Notes: a model not told the origin generated them from the sequence alone. DNA of 64,000 bases from Streptomyces olivochromogenes (GCF_001514115.1 NZ_KQ948457.1:311829-375828), one strand, 5' to 3'; counted from the first letter of the stretch, positions 49,061 to 58,359 are shown. Program-made: numbers and translations.

Positions 49061-50212
49061 ATGACGACAGACAACGGCGGCGACGTCCGCCTCTCCGGGA
49101 TCAGCAAGACGTACGGCTCCTTCACGGCCGTCCACCCGCTCGACCTGACCGTCCCCGAGGGCTCCTTCTTCGCCCTTCTCGGGGCGTCCGGCTGCGGCAA
49201 GACCACCACCCTGCGGATGATCGCGGGCCTGGAGGAACCTTCCTCCGGCACCGTCTTCCTCGGCGACCAGGAAGTGACCCACCTGCCCCCGTACAAGCGG
49301 CCGGTGAACACCGTCTTCCAGTCCTACGCCCTCTTCCCGCACCTCGACATCTTCGAGAACGTCGCCTTCGGTCTGCGCCGACGTGGCATCAAGTCGGTGA
49401 AGAAGCAGGTCGAGGACATGCTGGAACTCGTCCAGCTCGGCGAGCAGGCCCGCAAGAAGCCGCACCAGCTCTCCGGCGGCCAGCAGCAGCGCGTCGCCGT
49501 GGCCCGCGCCCTGATCAACCACCCCAAGGTGCTGCTCCTCGACGAGCCGCTCGGCGCCCTCGACCTCAAGCTGCGCCGTCAGATGCAGCTGGAGCTCAAG
49601 CGCATCCAGACCGAGGTCGGCATCACCTTCGTGCACGTCACGCACGACCAGGAGGAGGCCATGACGATGGCCGACACGGTCGCCGTGATGAACGCGGGCC
49701 GCGTCGAGCAACTCGGCGCCCCCGCCGACCTCTACGAGAACCCGCAGACCACGTTCGTCGCCAACTTCCTCGGTACCTCGAACCTCATCGAGGCCGCCGT
49801 CGACGGCAAGGACGGCGACGACATCGTCCTGGCGGCGGGCGGCGGCAAGCTGGTACTGCCGCAGGCGCGATGTTCGGCGCCCACGACGACCGGCGGCAAG
49901 GTCCTGGTCGGAGTCCGCCCAGAGAAGATATCCCTCACGCACATCGACGACGCGGGCGAGATCCCGGGCGGGCGCAACCGGATCACCGGCAGGATCGCCG
50001 ACTCCAGCTTCATCGGCGTCTCCACGCAGTACGTCATCGACAGCGCCGTCTGCCCCGAGTTCGAGGTCTACTCCCAGAACATCGACCGCGACGCCCGGCT
50101 CACCCCCGGCGCCGAGGTGGTCCTGCACTGGAGCCCGGCGCACACCTTCGGCCTCGACGCGGCGCAGGACATCGACGCCGGCGTGGAAACGGTCGAGGAG
50201 GAGGCCGCCTGA
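49061..50212 (+). CDS. potA: Polyamine ABC transporter ATP-binding protein
   Basis: 383-residue ABC ATPase. Walker A GASGCGKTT at 41-49, Q-loop VFQSYALFPHLDIFENV, signature LSGGQQQRVAVARAL near residue 136, Walker B VLLLDEPLGALD, H-loop VTHDQEEAMTMAD, and a C-terminal TOBE domain (GVRPEKISLTHID). ATG 49061 with AGGGA upstream is conserved-looking; the open frame upstream is low-complexity. One-base overlap with potB. Energises putrescine or spermidine import. Confidence 0.93.
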   Translation: MTTDNGGDVRLSGISKTYGSFTAVHPLDLTVPEGSFFALLGASGCGKTTTLRMIAGLEEPSSGTVFLGDQEVTHLPPYKRPVNTVFQSYALFPHLDIFENVAFGLRRRGIKSVKKQVEDMLELVQLGEQARKKPHQLSGGQQQRVAVARALINHPKVLLLDEPLGALDLKLRRQMQLELKRIQTEVGITFVHVTHDQEEAMTMADTVAVMNAGRVEQLGAPADLYENPQTTFVANFLGTSNLIEAAVDGKDGDDIVLAAGGGKLVLPQARCSAPTTTGGKVLVGVRPEKISLTHIDDAGEIPGGRNRITGRIADSSFIGVSTQYVIDSAVCPEFEVYSQNIDRDARLTPGAEVVLHWSPAHTFGLDAAQDIDAGVETVEEEAA

Positions 50213-51135
50213 TGGCCAGCGTCACCGAGGCGCCACTCCTCGCGCCGCAGTCCGACAAGAAGCCGCCCCGCAAGCGTGGCCGCCTCGTCCCGTACTGGCT
50301 GCTCCTGCCCGGCATCCTCTGGCTGCTGGTCTTCTTCGCGCTGCCGATGGTCTACCAGGTCTCCACGTCCGTGCAGACGGGCTCCCTGGAAGAGGGCTTC
50401 AAGGTCACCTGGCACTTCCAGACGTACTGGAACGCGCTGGCCGACTACTGGCCCCAGTTCCTGCGCTCGGTGCTGTACGCGGGTGCCGCGACGATCCTGT
50501 GTCTGGTGCTCGGCTACCCGCTGGCGTATCTGATCGCCTTCCGCGCGGGCCGCTGGCGCAACGTCGTGCTGATCCTGGTCATCGCGCCGTTCTTCACCAG
50601 CTTCCTCATCCGCACGCTCGCCTGGAAGACGATCCTCGCGGACGGCGGCCCGGTCGTCGGCGCTCTCAACACCCTGCACGTCCTGGACGTCACCAACTGG
50701 CTCGGCTTCACCTCCGGCGACCGCGTCCTGGCCACACCACTGGCGGTGGTCTGCGGCCTCACGTACAACTTCCTGCCCTTCATGATCCTGCCGCTCTACA
50801 CCTCGCTGGAGCGCATCGACGGACGCCTCCACGAGGCGGCGGGCGACCTGTACGCGAAGCCCTTCACGACCTTCCGCAAGGTCACCTTCCCGCTGTCGAT
50901 GCCCGGCGTGGTCTCCGGCACGCTGCTGACCTTCATCCCGGCCAGCGGTGACTACGTGAACGCCGACCTGCTCGGCTCCACGGACACCCGGATGGTCGGC
51001 AACGTCATCCAGACGCAGTTCCTGCGGATCCTCGACTATCCGACGGCCGCCGCGCTCTCCTTCATCCTCATGGCCGCGATCCTCATCATGGTCACCCTCT
51101 ACATCCGCAAGTCCGGGACGGAGGATCTGGTCTAA
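50212..51135 (+). CDS. potB: Polyamine ABC transporter permease PotB
   Basis: 307 residues with six membrane helices. N-terminal cytoplasmic Lys/Arg tail, first helix PYWLLLPGILWLLVFFALPM, and the EAA loop as LHEAAGDLYAKPFTTFRKVT then FPLSMPGVVSGTLL. FIPASGDYVNADLLGS is typical of PotB. ATG 50212 overlaps the potA stop by one base. Ends directly before potC. Confidence 0.93.
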   Translation: MASVTEAPLLAPQSDKKPPRKRGRLVPYWLLLPGILWLLVFFALPMVYQVSTSVQTGSLEEGFKVTWHFQTYWNALADYWPQFLRSVLYAGAATILCLVLGYPLAYLIAFRAGRWRNVVLILVIAPFFTSFLIRTLAWKTILADGGPVVGALNTLHVLDVTNWLGFTSGDRVLATPLAVVCGLTYNFLPFMILPLYTSLERIDGRLHEAAGDLYAKPFTTFRKVTFPLSMPGVVSGTLLTFIPASGDYVNADLLGSTDTRMVGNVIQTQFLRILDYPTAAALSFILMAAILIMVTLYIRKSGTEDLV

Positions 51136-51936
51136 ATGGCCTTCGTACGCTGGTTCAAGCGGAATCTCGTCGTCATCGGTGGACTGCTGACGCTGGGATA
51201 TCTGCTGCTGCCCAATGTCGTCGTCACGGTGTTCTCCTTCAACAAACCGAAGGGGCGCTTCAACTACGAGTGGCAGCAGTTCTCCCTCGACGCCTGGCGC
51301 GATCCGTGCGGGGTCGCCGACATGTGCGGCTCGCTCTCGATCAGCCTCCAGATCGCCGTCTGGGCGACCATCGGGGCCACGATCCTCGGCACGATGATCG
51401 CCTTCGCCCTCGTCCGCTACCGCTTCCGGGCGCGCGGCGCGGTGAACTCGCTGATCTTCCTGCCGATGGCGATGCCCGAGGTCGTCATGGCCGCTTCGCT
51501 GCTCACCCTGTTCCTCAACCTGGGTGCTCAGTTGGGTTTCTGGACGATCCTGATCGCCCACATCATGTTCTGCCTCAGCTTCGTCGTGACGGCCGTCAAG
51601 GCGCGCGTGATGTCGATGGACCCGCGCCTGGAGCAGGCGGCACAGGACCTCTACGCCGGCCCGGTGCAGACGTTCCTGCGCGTCACCCTGCCCATCGCGG
51701 CCCCCGGTATCGCGGCGGGCGCGCTGCTCGCCTTCGCGCTCTCCTTCGACGACTTCATCATCACCAACTTCAACGCGGGTTCGACCGTCACCTTCCCCAT
51801 GTTCGTGTGGGGTTCGGCGCAGCGCGGAACCCCCGTTCAGATCAATGTCATCGGTACGGCCATGTTCATCGTCGCCGTACTGTTCGTCCTGGCCGGAATG
51901 GTCATCAGCAACCGCCGCAACAAGCAAAAGGCATAG
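51136..51936 (+). CDS. potC: Polyamine ABC transporter permease PotC
   Basis: 266 residues, six helices. Family motifs VVTVFSFNKPKGRFNYEW, FLPMAMPEVVMAASLL, the EAA loop LEQAAQDLYAGPVQTFLRVT then LPIAAPGIAAGALLAF, and SFDDFIITNFNAGSTVTFPM. The ATG follows the potB stop with no gap. Ends with a basic tail (SNRRNKQKA). Confidence 0.93.
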   Translation: MAFVRWFKRNLVVIGGLLTLGYLLLPNVVVTVFSFNKPKGRFNYEWQQFSLDAWRDPCGVADMCGSLSISLQIAVWATIGATILGTMIAFALVRYRFRARGAVNSLIFLPMAMPEVVMAASLLTLFLNLGAQLGFWTILIAHIMFCLSFVVTAVKARVMSMDPRLEQAAQDLYAGPVQTFLRVTLPIAAPGIAAGALLAFALSFDDFIITNFNAGSTVTFPMFVWGSAQRGTPVQINVIGTAMFIVAVLFVLAGMVISNRRNKQKA

Positions 51937-52008
51937 TAAAAGGCATCGCGGAAGGCATCACCCACAGAGAAATTTCGGTGGGTAATTCAGCTGTAGGGAG
52001 TTGAAATC

Positions 52009-53427
52009 ATGGCCCCAAGCGCCATGACCCGTTGGACCACGTCTCTTTCCGAAGCCCAGCCGGTTCCGTACTGGCTGGACGACCCCGGCAAGCCCCACCC
52101 CGAGCCCGCCCTCACCGGCGCCGAGACCTGCGACCTGCTCGTCGTCGGCGGTGGCTACAGCGGACTGTGGACCGCGCTGATCGCCAAGGAGCGCGACCCG
52201 CAGCGTGAGGTGGTGCTCCTGGAGGGCCGCGAGGTGGGCTGGGCCGCCTCGGGCCGCAACGGCGGCTTCTGCGCCGCGTCCCTGACCCACGGCCTGGCCA
52301 ACGGACTCACCCGCTGGCCGGACGAGATCGGGAAGCTGGAGGAGCTGGGCGCCCGCAACCTCGACGAGATCGAGGCGGCCGTCGCCCGCTACTCCCTCGA
52401 CTGCGACTTCGAGCGCTCCGGCGAGATCGACGTCGCCACCGAGCCGCACCAGGCGGCCGAACTCCGCGAGTGGCACGAGGAACTGCGGGAGCGGGGCCTG
52501 GCGGACGGCATCGAGTTCCTGGACGCCGACGCGGTCCGCGAACAGGTCGACTCGCCGACCTTCCTCGCGGGCCTGCACGACCGCCGCGGCGTCGCCATGC
52601 TCCACCCCGCCAAGCTCGCCTGGGGTCTCAAGCGGGCCTGCCTGCGACTCGGGGTGCGGGTGTACGAACACACGCCCGCGCTCGCCCTGAAGGCGTACGG
52701 CGCCGGCATGGCCGTACGCACCCCGTACGGTTCCGTCCGCGCCCGCAAGGTGGCGCTCGCCACCAACATCTTCCCGAACCTGGTCAAGCGGGTGCGCGCG
52801 TACACCGTCCCGGTCTACGACTACGCGCTGATGACCGAACCCCTGACCGCCGACCAGCTGGCGTCCGTCGGCTGGAAGAACCGGCAGGGCCTCGGGGACT
52901 CGGCGAACCAGTTCCACTACTTCCGGCTCTCCGCCGACAACCGCGTCCTGTGGGGCGGTTACGACGCGATCTACCCGTACGGCGGCCGGGTGCGCGCCGA
53001 GTACGACGACCGCCCGGAGACGTACGCGAAGCTCGCCGGGCACTTCTTCACCTGCTTCCCGCAGCTGGAGGGCGTCCGCTTCACCCACGCCTGGGGCGGT
53101 GCGATCGACACCTGCTCGCGCTTCTCGGCCTTCTTCGGCACGGCGCACCACGGAAAGGTCGCGTACGCGGCCGGGTACACGGGCCTGGGTGTGGGCGCGA
53201 CCCGGTTCGGCGCGGACGTGATGCTCGACCTGTTGGCGGGGGAGCGCACCGAGCGCACGGAGCTGGAGATGGTCCGCAAGAAGCCCCTGCCCTTCCCGCC
53301 CGAGCCCTTCGCCTGGACCGGCATCGCGCTCACCAAGTGGTCGCTGGCGCGGGCGGACGCGCACGGCGGGCGGCGCAATCTCTGGCTGAAGACGATGGAC
53401 AAGCTGGGGCTGGGCTTCGACAGCTGA
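52009..53427 (+). CDS. puuB: FAD-dependent amine oxidase, PuuB-like (gamma-glutamylputrescine oxidase)
   Basis: 472-residue DAO-family flavoprotein. FAD dinucleotide motif CDLLVVGGGYSGLWTALIAK near residue 45, then EVGWAASGRNGGFCAASLTH, typical of PuuB/OrdL-type oxidases, and near the end YAAGYTGLGVGATRFGADVM. It should oxidise an amine or glutamylated amine to an aldehyde, which the dehydrogenase at the head of the cluster could take on. ATG 52009 has TAGGGAG upstream. Its stop codon lies in a 34-bp tandem duplication. Confidence 0.88.
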   Translation: MAPSAMTRWTTSLSEAQPVPYWLDDPGKPHPEPALTGAETCDLLVVGGGYSGLWTALIAKERDPQREVVLLEGREVGWAASGRNGGFCAASLTHGLANGLTRWPDEIGKLEELGARNLDEIEAAVARYSLDCDFERSGEIDVATEPHQAAELREWHEELRERGLADGIEFLDADAVREQVDSPTFLAGLHDRRGVAMLHPAKLAWGLKRACLRLGVRVYEHTPALALKAYGAGMAVRTPYGSVRARKVALATNIFPNLVKRVRAYTVPVYDYALMTEPLTADQLASVGWKNRQGLGDSANQFHYFRLSADNRVLWGGYDAIYPYGGRVRAEYDDRPETYAKLAGHFFTCFPQLEGVRFTHAWGGAIDTCSRFSAFFGTAHHGKVAYAAGYTGLGVGATRFGADVMLDLLAGERTERTELEMVRKKPLPFPPEPFAWTGIALTKWSLARADAHGGRRNLWLKTMDKLGLGFDS

Positions 53428-53490
53428 GCCGCTCCGGCGGGGCGTGCGCCGCCGTGGCTGAGCCGCTCCGGCAGGGCGTGCGCCGCCGTG
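53423..53490. repeat. 34-bp tandem duplication at the puuB stop codon
   Basis: Two copies, 53423-53456 and 53457-53490, beginning GCTGAGCCGCTCCGGC and differing at one base; a partial third start (GCTGA) follows. The first copy contains the puuB stop. Each copy has an internal hairpin (CGGCGG at 53435-53440 with CCGCCG at 53449-53454) that may help terminate transcription. Confidence 0.88.
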
Positions 53491-53636
53491 GCTGATCCAC
53501 AGGCGTACGCCCAGCTCACCCACTGTGATCCGGCTCACCACCAACAAGTGGCGGAACCCGCGTAATGCCCGGCCCGAACCTCCCTCCCCTCTGTGGCGCG
53601 ACCAGCGTCCACACGAGGTGAAAGGGAGGTTCCGCC

Positions 53637-54089
53637 ATGACAGGGGCCAAGACGGCGGTCGAGTGGCTGGCATCCGTGGCGCCGGATCCCGAGGCCTGCC
53701 GCCGGGAATGGGAGCGCAATCCGACGGGGATCGCGCTGCTGCCGGCCGGCAGGCTCTGGGACGTACTGATCCTGCCGGGTGAGCTCGGCTATCCCACGCT
53801 CGACGTGCTGACCCGGGTGATCGACCAACTCGGCCCGGTGCTCGTCGACTTCGGCGACGCCCGGATGGGTTTCCTCGTGCCGCCCGGCACCGCGGCGCGC
53901 TGGCTCGGCACGGGGGTGCGCACGGCGGGGCGCGGGACGTGGATCGTGGTGCCGTACCCGGGGCGGAGCACTCGCGGGGTCCGCTGGCTGATCCCGCCGG
54001 ACGGCACCGGCACGCTCACCGATCCGGCGCTGCTGGAACTGGCCATGCACGAGGCGGCGGCGGGCATCGCCGGAAACGAGGGTCGATAG
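53637..54089 (+). CDS. Hypothetical protein, 150 residues
   Basis: I do not recognise this protein with certainty. It has no signal peptide or membrane helix. Visible features are WERNPTGIALLPAGRLWDVL, LDVLTRVIDQLGPVLVDFGD, MGFLVPPGTAARWLGTGVRT and WLIPPDGTGTLTDPALLELA. The pattern of short strands and PPG turns is like small streptomycete proteins related to the N-terminal part of prim-pol-like proteins, but without catalytic aspartates I can identify. ATG 53637 follows AGGGAGG. It lies between puuB and the chitinase. Confidence 0.7.
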   Translation: MTGAKTAVEWLASVAPDPEACRREWERNPTGIALLPAGRLWDVLILPGELGYPTLDVLTRVIDQLGPVLVDFGDARMGFLVPPGTAARWLGTGVRTAGRGTWIVVPYPGRSTRGVRWLIPPDGTGTLTDPALLELAMHEAAAGIAGNEGR

Positions 54090-54126
54090 CCGCCACGGGG
54101 ACGGACCCCGGTAACGGCCAAAGGTC

Positions 54127-54155
54127 TTGACAACAGGATTGGTCTGGACCAAGTT
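54127..54155 (+). promoter_or_regulatory. Chitinase promoter with DasR-like (dre) operator
   Basis: TTGGTCTGGACCAA at 54139-54152 is a perfect 6-bp inverted repeat around TG. It closely matches the DasR responsive element consensus TGGTCTAGACCA known from Streptomyces chitin and GlcNAc genes. TTGACA at 54127-54132 is a consensus -35, and the operator fills the spacer and -10 region, so binding would block the promoter. The chitinase GTG is 49 bases downstream. Confidence 0.85.
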
Positions 54156-54200
54156 GGGCGCGCTCCACCCTCCTGAATCCCCCCATGCCCGGAGGCAGTT

Positions 54201-56009
54201 GTGGATCGCACCGAACGCACCAGACCGTCCACGCGGCAAAGGCTGCTCGCCGTGTGCACGGCCACCGTTCTGGCCGTACCCGGCCTCGCCGCACTCTCGT
54301 CGGCCGCCCGTGCGGCCGACGCGGACCTGGTCAGGAACGGCGGATTCGAGGCGGGCCTCGACGGCTGGACCTGTACGGCGGGCGCCGTCGTCAACTCGCC
54401 GGTGCGCAGTGGCGGTTCGGCGTTGCGGGCGACCCCGGCCGGCAATGACTACGCGCAGTGCTCCCAGACGGTGACCGTCAAACCCGACTCCCAGTACACC
54501 CTCGCCGGATACGTCCGGGGCAGTTATGTCTACCTCGGCGCGAGCGGCACCGGCACCACCGACGTCTCCACCTGGACCCAGTCCGCACCCGACTGGCAGC
54601 AGCTCGGCACCACCTTCCGCACCGGCCCGTCCACCACCAGGGTCACCCTCTACACCCACGGCTGGTACGGCACCGGCGCGTACTACGCCGACGACGTCTC
54701 CCTCGTGGGCCCCGGCGCCGACCAGGGGCAGCCCCCGGCCTCGCCCACCGGCCTGGCCGCCGGCGCGGTCACGTCCTCCACCGTCGCCCTGTCCTGGTCA
54801 CCGGTCACCGGCGCGACGGGCTACGCCGTCTACCGCGACGGGGTGAAAGTCCAGACGGCCACCGGCACCTCGACCACCGTGAGCGGCCTCGCGCCCTCGA
54901 CGGCGTACGCCTTCCAGGTCACGGCGGTGAACGACGCGGGGGAGTCGGCGAAGTCGGCGACGGTCACGGCGACGACGTCCACGGGCTCGGGAGGCTCCAC
55001 CGGACACGCCCTCGTCGGATACCTCCACGCGAGCTTCGCCAACGGCTCCGGATACACCCGCATGTCCGACGTCCCCGACAGCTGGGACATCATCGACCTG
55101 GCCTTCGGTGAGCCGACCTCCACCACCTCCGGCGACATCCGCTTCACCCGCTGCCCCGTCACCGAGTGCCCGACCGTCGAGAGCGACGCCGACTTCAAGG
55201 CCGCGATCAAGGCCAAGCAGGCGGCGGGCAAGAAGGTGCTGATCTCGATCGGCGGCCAGAACGGCCAGGTGCAGCTGACGACGACGGCCGCCCGCGACAC
55301 CTTCGTGTCCTCCGTCTCGAAGATCATCGACACCTACGGCCTGGACGGCCTGGACATCGACTTCGAGGGCCACTCGCTCTCGCTCGACGCCGCCGACACG
55401 AACTTCAGGAGCCCGACCACACCGGTGATCGTGAACCTGATCTCGGCCCTGAAGACCCTGAAGGCCAAGTACGGCTCCGCGTTCGTCCTGACGATGGCCC
55501 CGGAGACCTTCTTCGTCCAGCTCGGCTACCAGTACTACGGCACGGGCAAGTGGGGCGGCCAGGACCCCCGGGCCGGCGCCTACCTCCCCGTCATCTACGC
55601 CCTGAGCGACGACCTGACCCTGCTGCACGTCCAGGACTACAACTCCGGCTCGATCATGGGCCTCGACAACCAGTACCACTCCATGGGCGGCGCGGACTTC
55701 CACATCGCGATGACCGACATGCTGCTGACCGGCTTCCCGGTCGCGGGTGACGCGAACAACGTCTTCCCGCCCCTGCGTCCCGACCAGGTGGCGATCGGCA
55801 TGCCGGCGTCGACGAACGCGGGCAACGGCTACGTGGCGCCGTCCGAGGTCACCAAGACCCTGGACTGCCTGACCAGGAAGACCAACTGCGGCTCGTACAC
55901 GACCCACGGCACCTGGCCGGGACTGCGCGGCCTGATGACGTGGTCGATCAACTGGGACCGCTACGGGAGCTGGGAGTTCCAGCGGACCTTCGACGGCTAT
56001 TTCGGCTGA
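54201..56009 (+). CDS. Secreted GH18 chitinase with CBM and FnIII domains
   Basis: 602 residues. Signal peptide ending at AARA (about residue 37); a carbohydrate-binding jelly-roll (about 40-170: NGGFEAGLDGWTCTAGAVVN, YYADDVSLVGPG); a fibronectin III domain (about 177-258); and a GH18 barrel (about 268-602). The catalytic motif DGLDIDFE is complete, with Glu389 as acid. QDYNSGSIMG and the final Trp strand (MTWSINWD) support chitinase. GTG 54201 follows GGAGG. Likely repressed by DasR. The last 13 bases overlap the convergent PAP2 gene. Confidence 0.95.
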   Translation: MDRTERTRPSTRQRLLAVCTATVLAVPGLAALSSAARAADADLVRNGGFEAGLDGWTCTAGAVVNSPVRSGGSALRATPAGNDYAQCSQTVTVKPDSQYTLAGYVRGSYVYLGASGTGTTDVSTWTQSAPDWQQLGTTFRTGPSTTRVTLYTHGWYGTGAYYADDVSLVGPGADQGQPPASPTGLAAGAVTSSTVALSWSPVTGATGYAVYRDGVKVQTATGTSTTVSGLAPSTAYAFQVTAVNDAGESAKSATVTATTSTGSGGSTGHALVGYLHASFANGSGYTRMSDVPDSWDIIDLAFGEPTSTTSGDIRFTRCPVTECPTVESDADFKAAIKAKQAAGKKVLISIGGQNGQVQLTTTAARDTFVSSVSKIIDTYGLDGLDIDFEGHSLSLDAADTNFRSPTTPVIVNLISALKTLKAKYGSAFVLTMAPETFFVQLGYQYYGTGKWGGQDPRAGAYLPVIYALSDDLTLLHVQDYNSGSIMGLDNQYHSMGGADFHIAMTDMLLTGFPVAGDANNVFPPLRPDQVAIGMPASTNAGNGYVAPSEVTKTLDCLTRKTNCGSYTTHGTWPGLRGLMTWSINWDRYGSWEFQRTFDGYFG

Positions 56010-56854
56010 GGGCCGTTCCGGCCGAGGAGGAGCCGGAGCGAGACCAGCAGCACCGTGCACAGGCACCAACTGGCCGCCACGTCCAGCGGCCAGTGGTAGC
56101 CCCGCCGGATCAGGCCGAAGGCGACACCCAGGTTGAGGGCGAGACAGCCGATGAGCAGGGCGCGGCGGGCCCCGGCGCGCCGCAGCCATGGAATCAGCAT
56201 CAGGGCCGCACCGCCGTACGCGATGACGGCGGTGGCGGTGTGGCCCGAGGGGTAGAAGCCCGTGCCCGGGCCCATGACCGGTGGGCCCGGCCGGGCGACC
56301 AGTTCTTTCAAAGGCACGATCAATGCCGGTACGAGCGCCATCAGGGCCGCCGTCGCGAGGGACGGCAGCCACCAGCGCTCCCGCCCGGCCGCACGGGCCC
56401 GCCACGCCACGTACCCGAGCACGACGGCCAGGACCGGCACCGCGACGGTGACATTGCCCAGGTCGGCCAGCAGTTCGGAGACGCGGTCGGGGTGAACGAG
56501 ACGGTCGCTGAGGCGTTCGTCCGCGCGGGCGAGGGGGCCGTGGGCCGCGACCTGCCAGGTGATCAGCGCGAAGAGGAGGGCCGGAAGGCCGAGGAAGCCG
56601 AGAGGTCCGAAGAGGCCGCGACGTCCGAGGAGGAAGGTCGGCCGCCCCGGAACAGGGGGGGTAGTTCCGAGGCGGCCGTCCAGATCGGGTCGTCGCGCGC
56701 CCCGGGGGGTTTGGGGCGAGCGACTGTCCGATCGGTGAGGAGATCCGGAGCCGGAAGCTCCGGGTGTGTGCGCGAGGGCACGACCAGGGCGAAGCTGGGG
56801 AGGCCTCGACCCGGTGTCACCCACAGTCCCCTGTGGGCGGGGTGTATCTCTCAT
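55997..56854 (-). CDS. PAP2-family membrane phosphatase
   Basis: Up to 285 residues. After about 75 low-complexity residues there are five to six helices and the three PAP2 motifs: KELVARPGPP, YPSGHTATAV, and RRGYHWPLDVAAS (equivalent to SRxxxxxHxxxD). Probable lipid phosphatase acting on undecaprenyl pyrophosphate or phosphatidic acid. The N-terminal region is uncertain: ATG 56854 has no good ribosome site and the true start may be near RRPDLDGRL. Convergent with and overlapping the chitinase gene. Confidence 0.88.
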   Translation of the reverse strand: MRDTPRPQGTVGDTGSRPPQLRPGRALAHTPGASGSGSPHRSDSRSPQTPRGARRPDLDGRLGTTPPVPGRPTFLLGRRGLFGPLGFLGLPALLFALITWQVAAHGPLARADERLSDRLVHPDRVSELLADLGNVTVAVPVLAVVLGYVAWRARAAGRERWWLPSLATAALMALVPALIVPLKELVARPGPPVMGPGTGFYPSGHTATAVIAYGGAALMLIPWLRRAGARRALLIGCLALNLGVAFGLIRRGYHWPLDVAASWCLCTVLLVSLRLLLGRNGPQPK

Positions 56855-57024
56855 CTGGGTAGAACCTACGGCAGGGGATCCGGCTCCGACAGACGGAATC
56901 GCGTCCCGTCATGCACCTCGCACACGTTCTTCACACGCTCTGACCCCGGTCGCCGCAGCCCCGGAACCAAGCGGAATCCGCTCGGGGCGGCCGTCCTGGG
57001 TCCGGGGCTGGGGCGGGTGGGGCG

Positions 57025-58359
57025 TCAGATACGGGCGAAGGCCTGCTCGATGATGTCGAGGCCCTCGTTCAGCAGGTCCTCGCCGATGACCAGCGGCGGC
57101 AGGAAGCGGAGGACGTTGCCGTAAGTGCCACAGGTCAGGACCAGCAGGCCCTCCTGGTGGCAGGCCTTGGCCAGCGCGGCGGTCGCCTCGGCGTTCGGCT
57201 CCTTGGTGGCGCGGTCCTTGACCAGCTCGATGGCGATCATGGCGCCACGGCCACGGACGTCGCCGATGACGTCGAACTTCTCGGCCATCGCGCCGAGGCG
57301 GGCCTTCATGACGGCCTCGATGTTCTTCGCCTTGGCGTTGAGGTCGAGCTCCTTCATCGTCTCGATCGCGCCGAGCGCGCCCGCGCAGGCCACCGGGTTG
57401 CCGCCGTAGGTGCCGCCCAGGCCGCCCGCGTGCGCGGCGTCCATGATCTCGGCGCGGCCCGTCACGGCGGCGAGCGGCAGACCGCCCGCGATGCCCTTGG
57501 CGGTGGTGATCAGGTCCGGGACGATGCCCTCGTCCTCGCACGCGAACCACTGGCCGGTGCGGCAGAAGCCGGACTGGATCTCGTCCGCGACGAAGACGAT
57601 GCCGTTGTCCTTGGCGAACTTGCTGATGGCGGGCAGGAAGCCCTTCGCGGGCTCGATGAAGCCGCCCTCGCCGAGCACCGGCTCGATGATGATCGCGGCG
57701 ACGTTGTCGGCGCCGATCTGCTTGTTGATCATGTCGATCGCCTGCGCGGAGGCCTCGGCGCCGGCGTTCTCCGGGCCGGTCAGCCAGCGGTAGCCGTAGG
57801 CCACCGGCACGCGGTAGACCTCGGGCGCGAACGGGCCGAAGCCGTGCTTGTACGGCATGTTCTTGGCGGTCAGCGCCATCGTGAGGTTCGTACGGCCGTG
57901 GTAGCCGTGGTCGAAGACGACGACGGCCTGGCGCTTGGTGTACGCACGGGCGATCTTGACGGCGTTCTCGACGGCCTCGGCGCCCGAGTTGAACAGGGCC
58001 GACTTCTTGGCGTGGTCACCCGGGGTCAGCTCGGCCAGCGCCTCGGCGACGGCGACGTAGCCCTCGTACGGCGTGACCATGAAACAGGTGTGGGTGAAGT
58101 CCTGGAGCTGCGCGGAGGCGCGGCGTACGACGGCCTCGGCGCTCGCGCCGACGGAGGTCACGGCGATGCCGGAGCCGAAGTCGATCAGACGGTTGCCGTC
58201 GACGTCCTCGATGATGCCGCCGCCGGCGCGCGTGGTGAAGACAGGGAGCACCGAACCCACACCGGCCGCGACCGCGGCGAGGCGTCGGGCCTGCAGTTCC
58301 TGCGACTTCGGGCCGGGGATGGCGGTGACGACGCGGCGCTCCTGCGGAAGTGCGGTCAT
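57025..58359 (-). CDS. gabT: 4-aminobutyrate transaminase
   Basis: 444-residue class III aminotransferase, GABA + 2-oxoglutarate to succinate semialdehyde + glutamate. Motifs: THTCFMVTPYEGYVAVAEAL, ALFNSGAEAVENAVKIARAY, VFDHGYHGRTNLTMALTAKN, EPVLGEGGFIEP, ADEIQSGFCRTG, PLP lysine in LITTAKGIAGGLPL and GGTYGGNPVACAGAL. ATG 58359 has AGGGAG upstream. With the dehydrogenase at 63590 it forms the GABA shunt that completes polyamine breakdown. Confidence 0.93.
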   Translation of the reverse strand: MTALPQERRVVTAIPGPKSQELQARRLAAVAAGVGSVLPVFTTRAGGGIIEDVDGNRLIDFGSGIAVTSVGASAEAVVRRASAQLQDFTHTCFMVTPYEGYVAVAEALAELTPGDHAKKSALFNSGAEAVENAVKIARAYTKRQAVVVFDHGYHGRTNLTMALTAKNMPYKHGFGPFAPEVYRVPVAYGYRWLTGPENAGAEASAQAIDMINKQIGADNVAAIIIEPVLGEGGFIEPAKGFLPAISKFAKDNGIVFVADEIQSGFCRTGQWFACEDEGIVPDLITTAKGIAGGLPLAAVTGRAEIMDAAHAGGLGGTYGGNPVACAGALGAIETMKELDLNAKAKNIEAVMKARLGAMAEKFDVIGDVRGRGAMIAIELVKDRATKEPNAEATAALAKACHQEGLLVLTCGTYGNVLRFLPPLVIGEDLLNEGLDIIEQAFARI

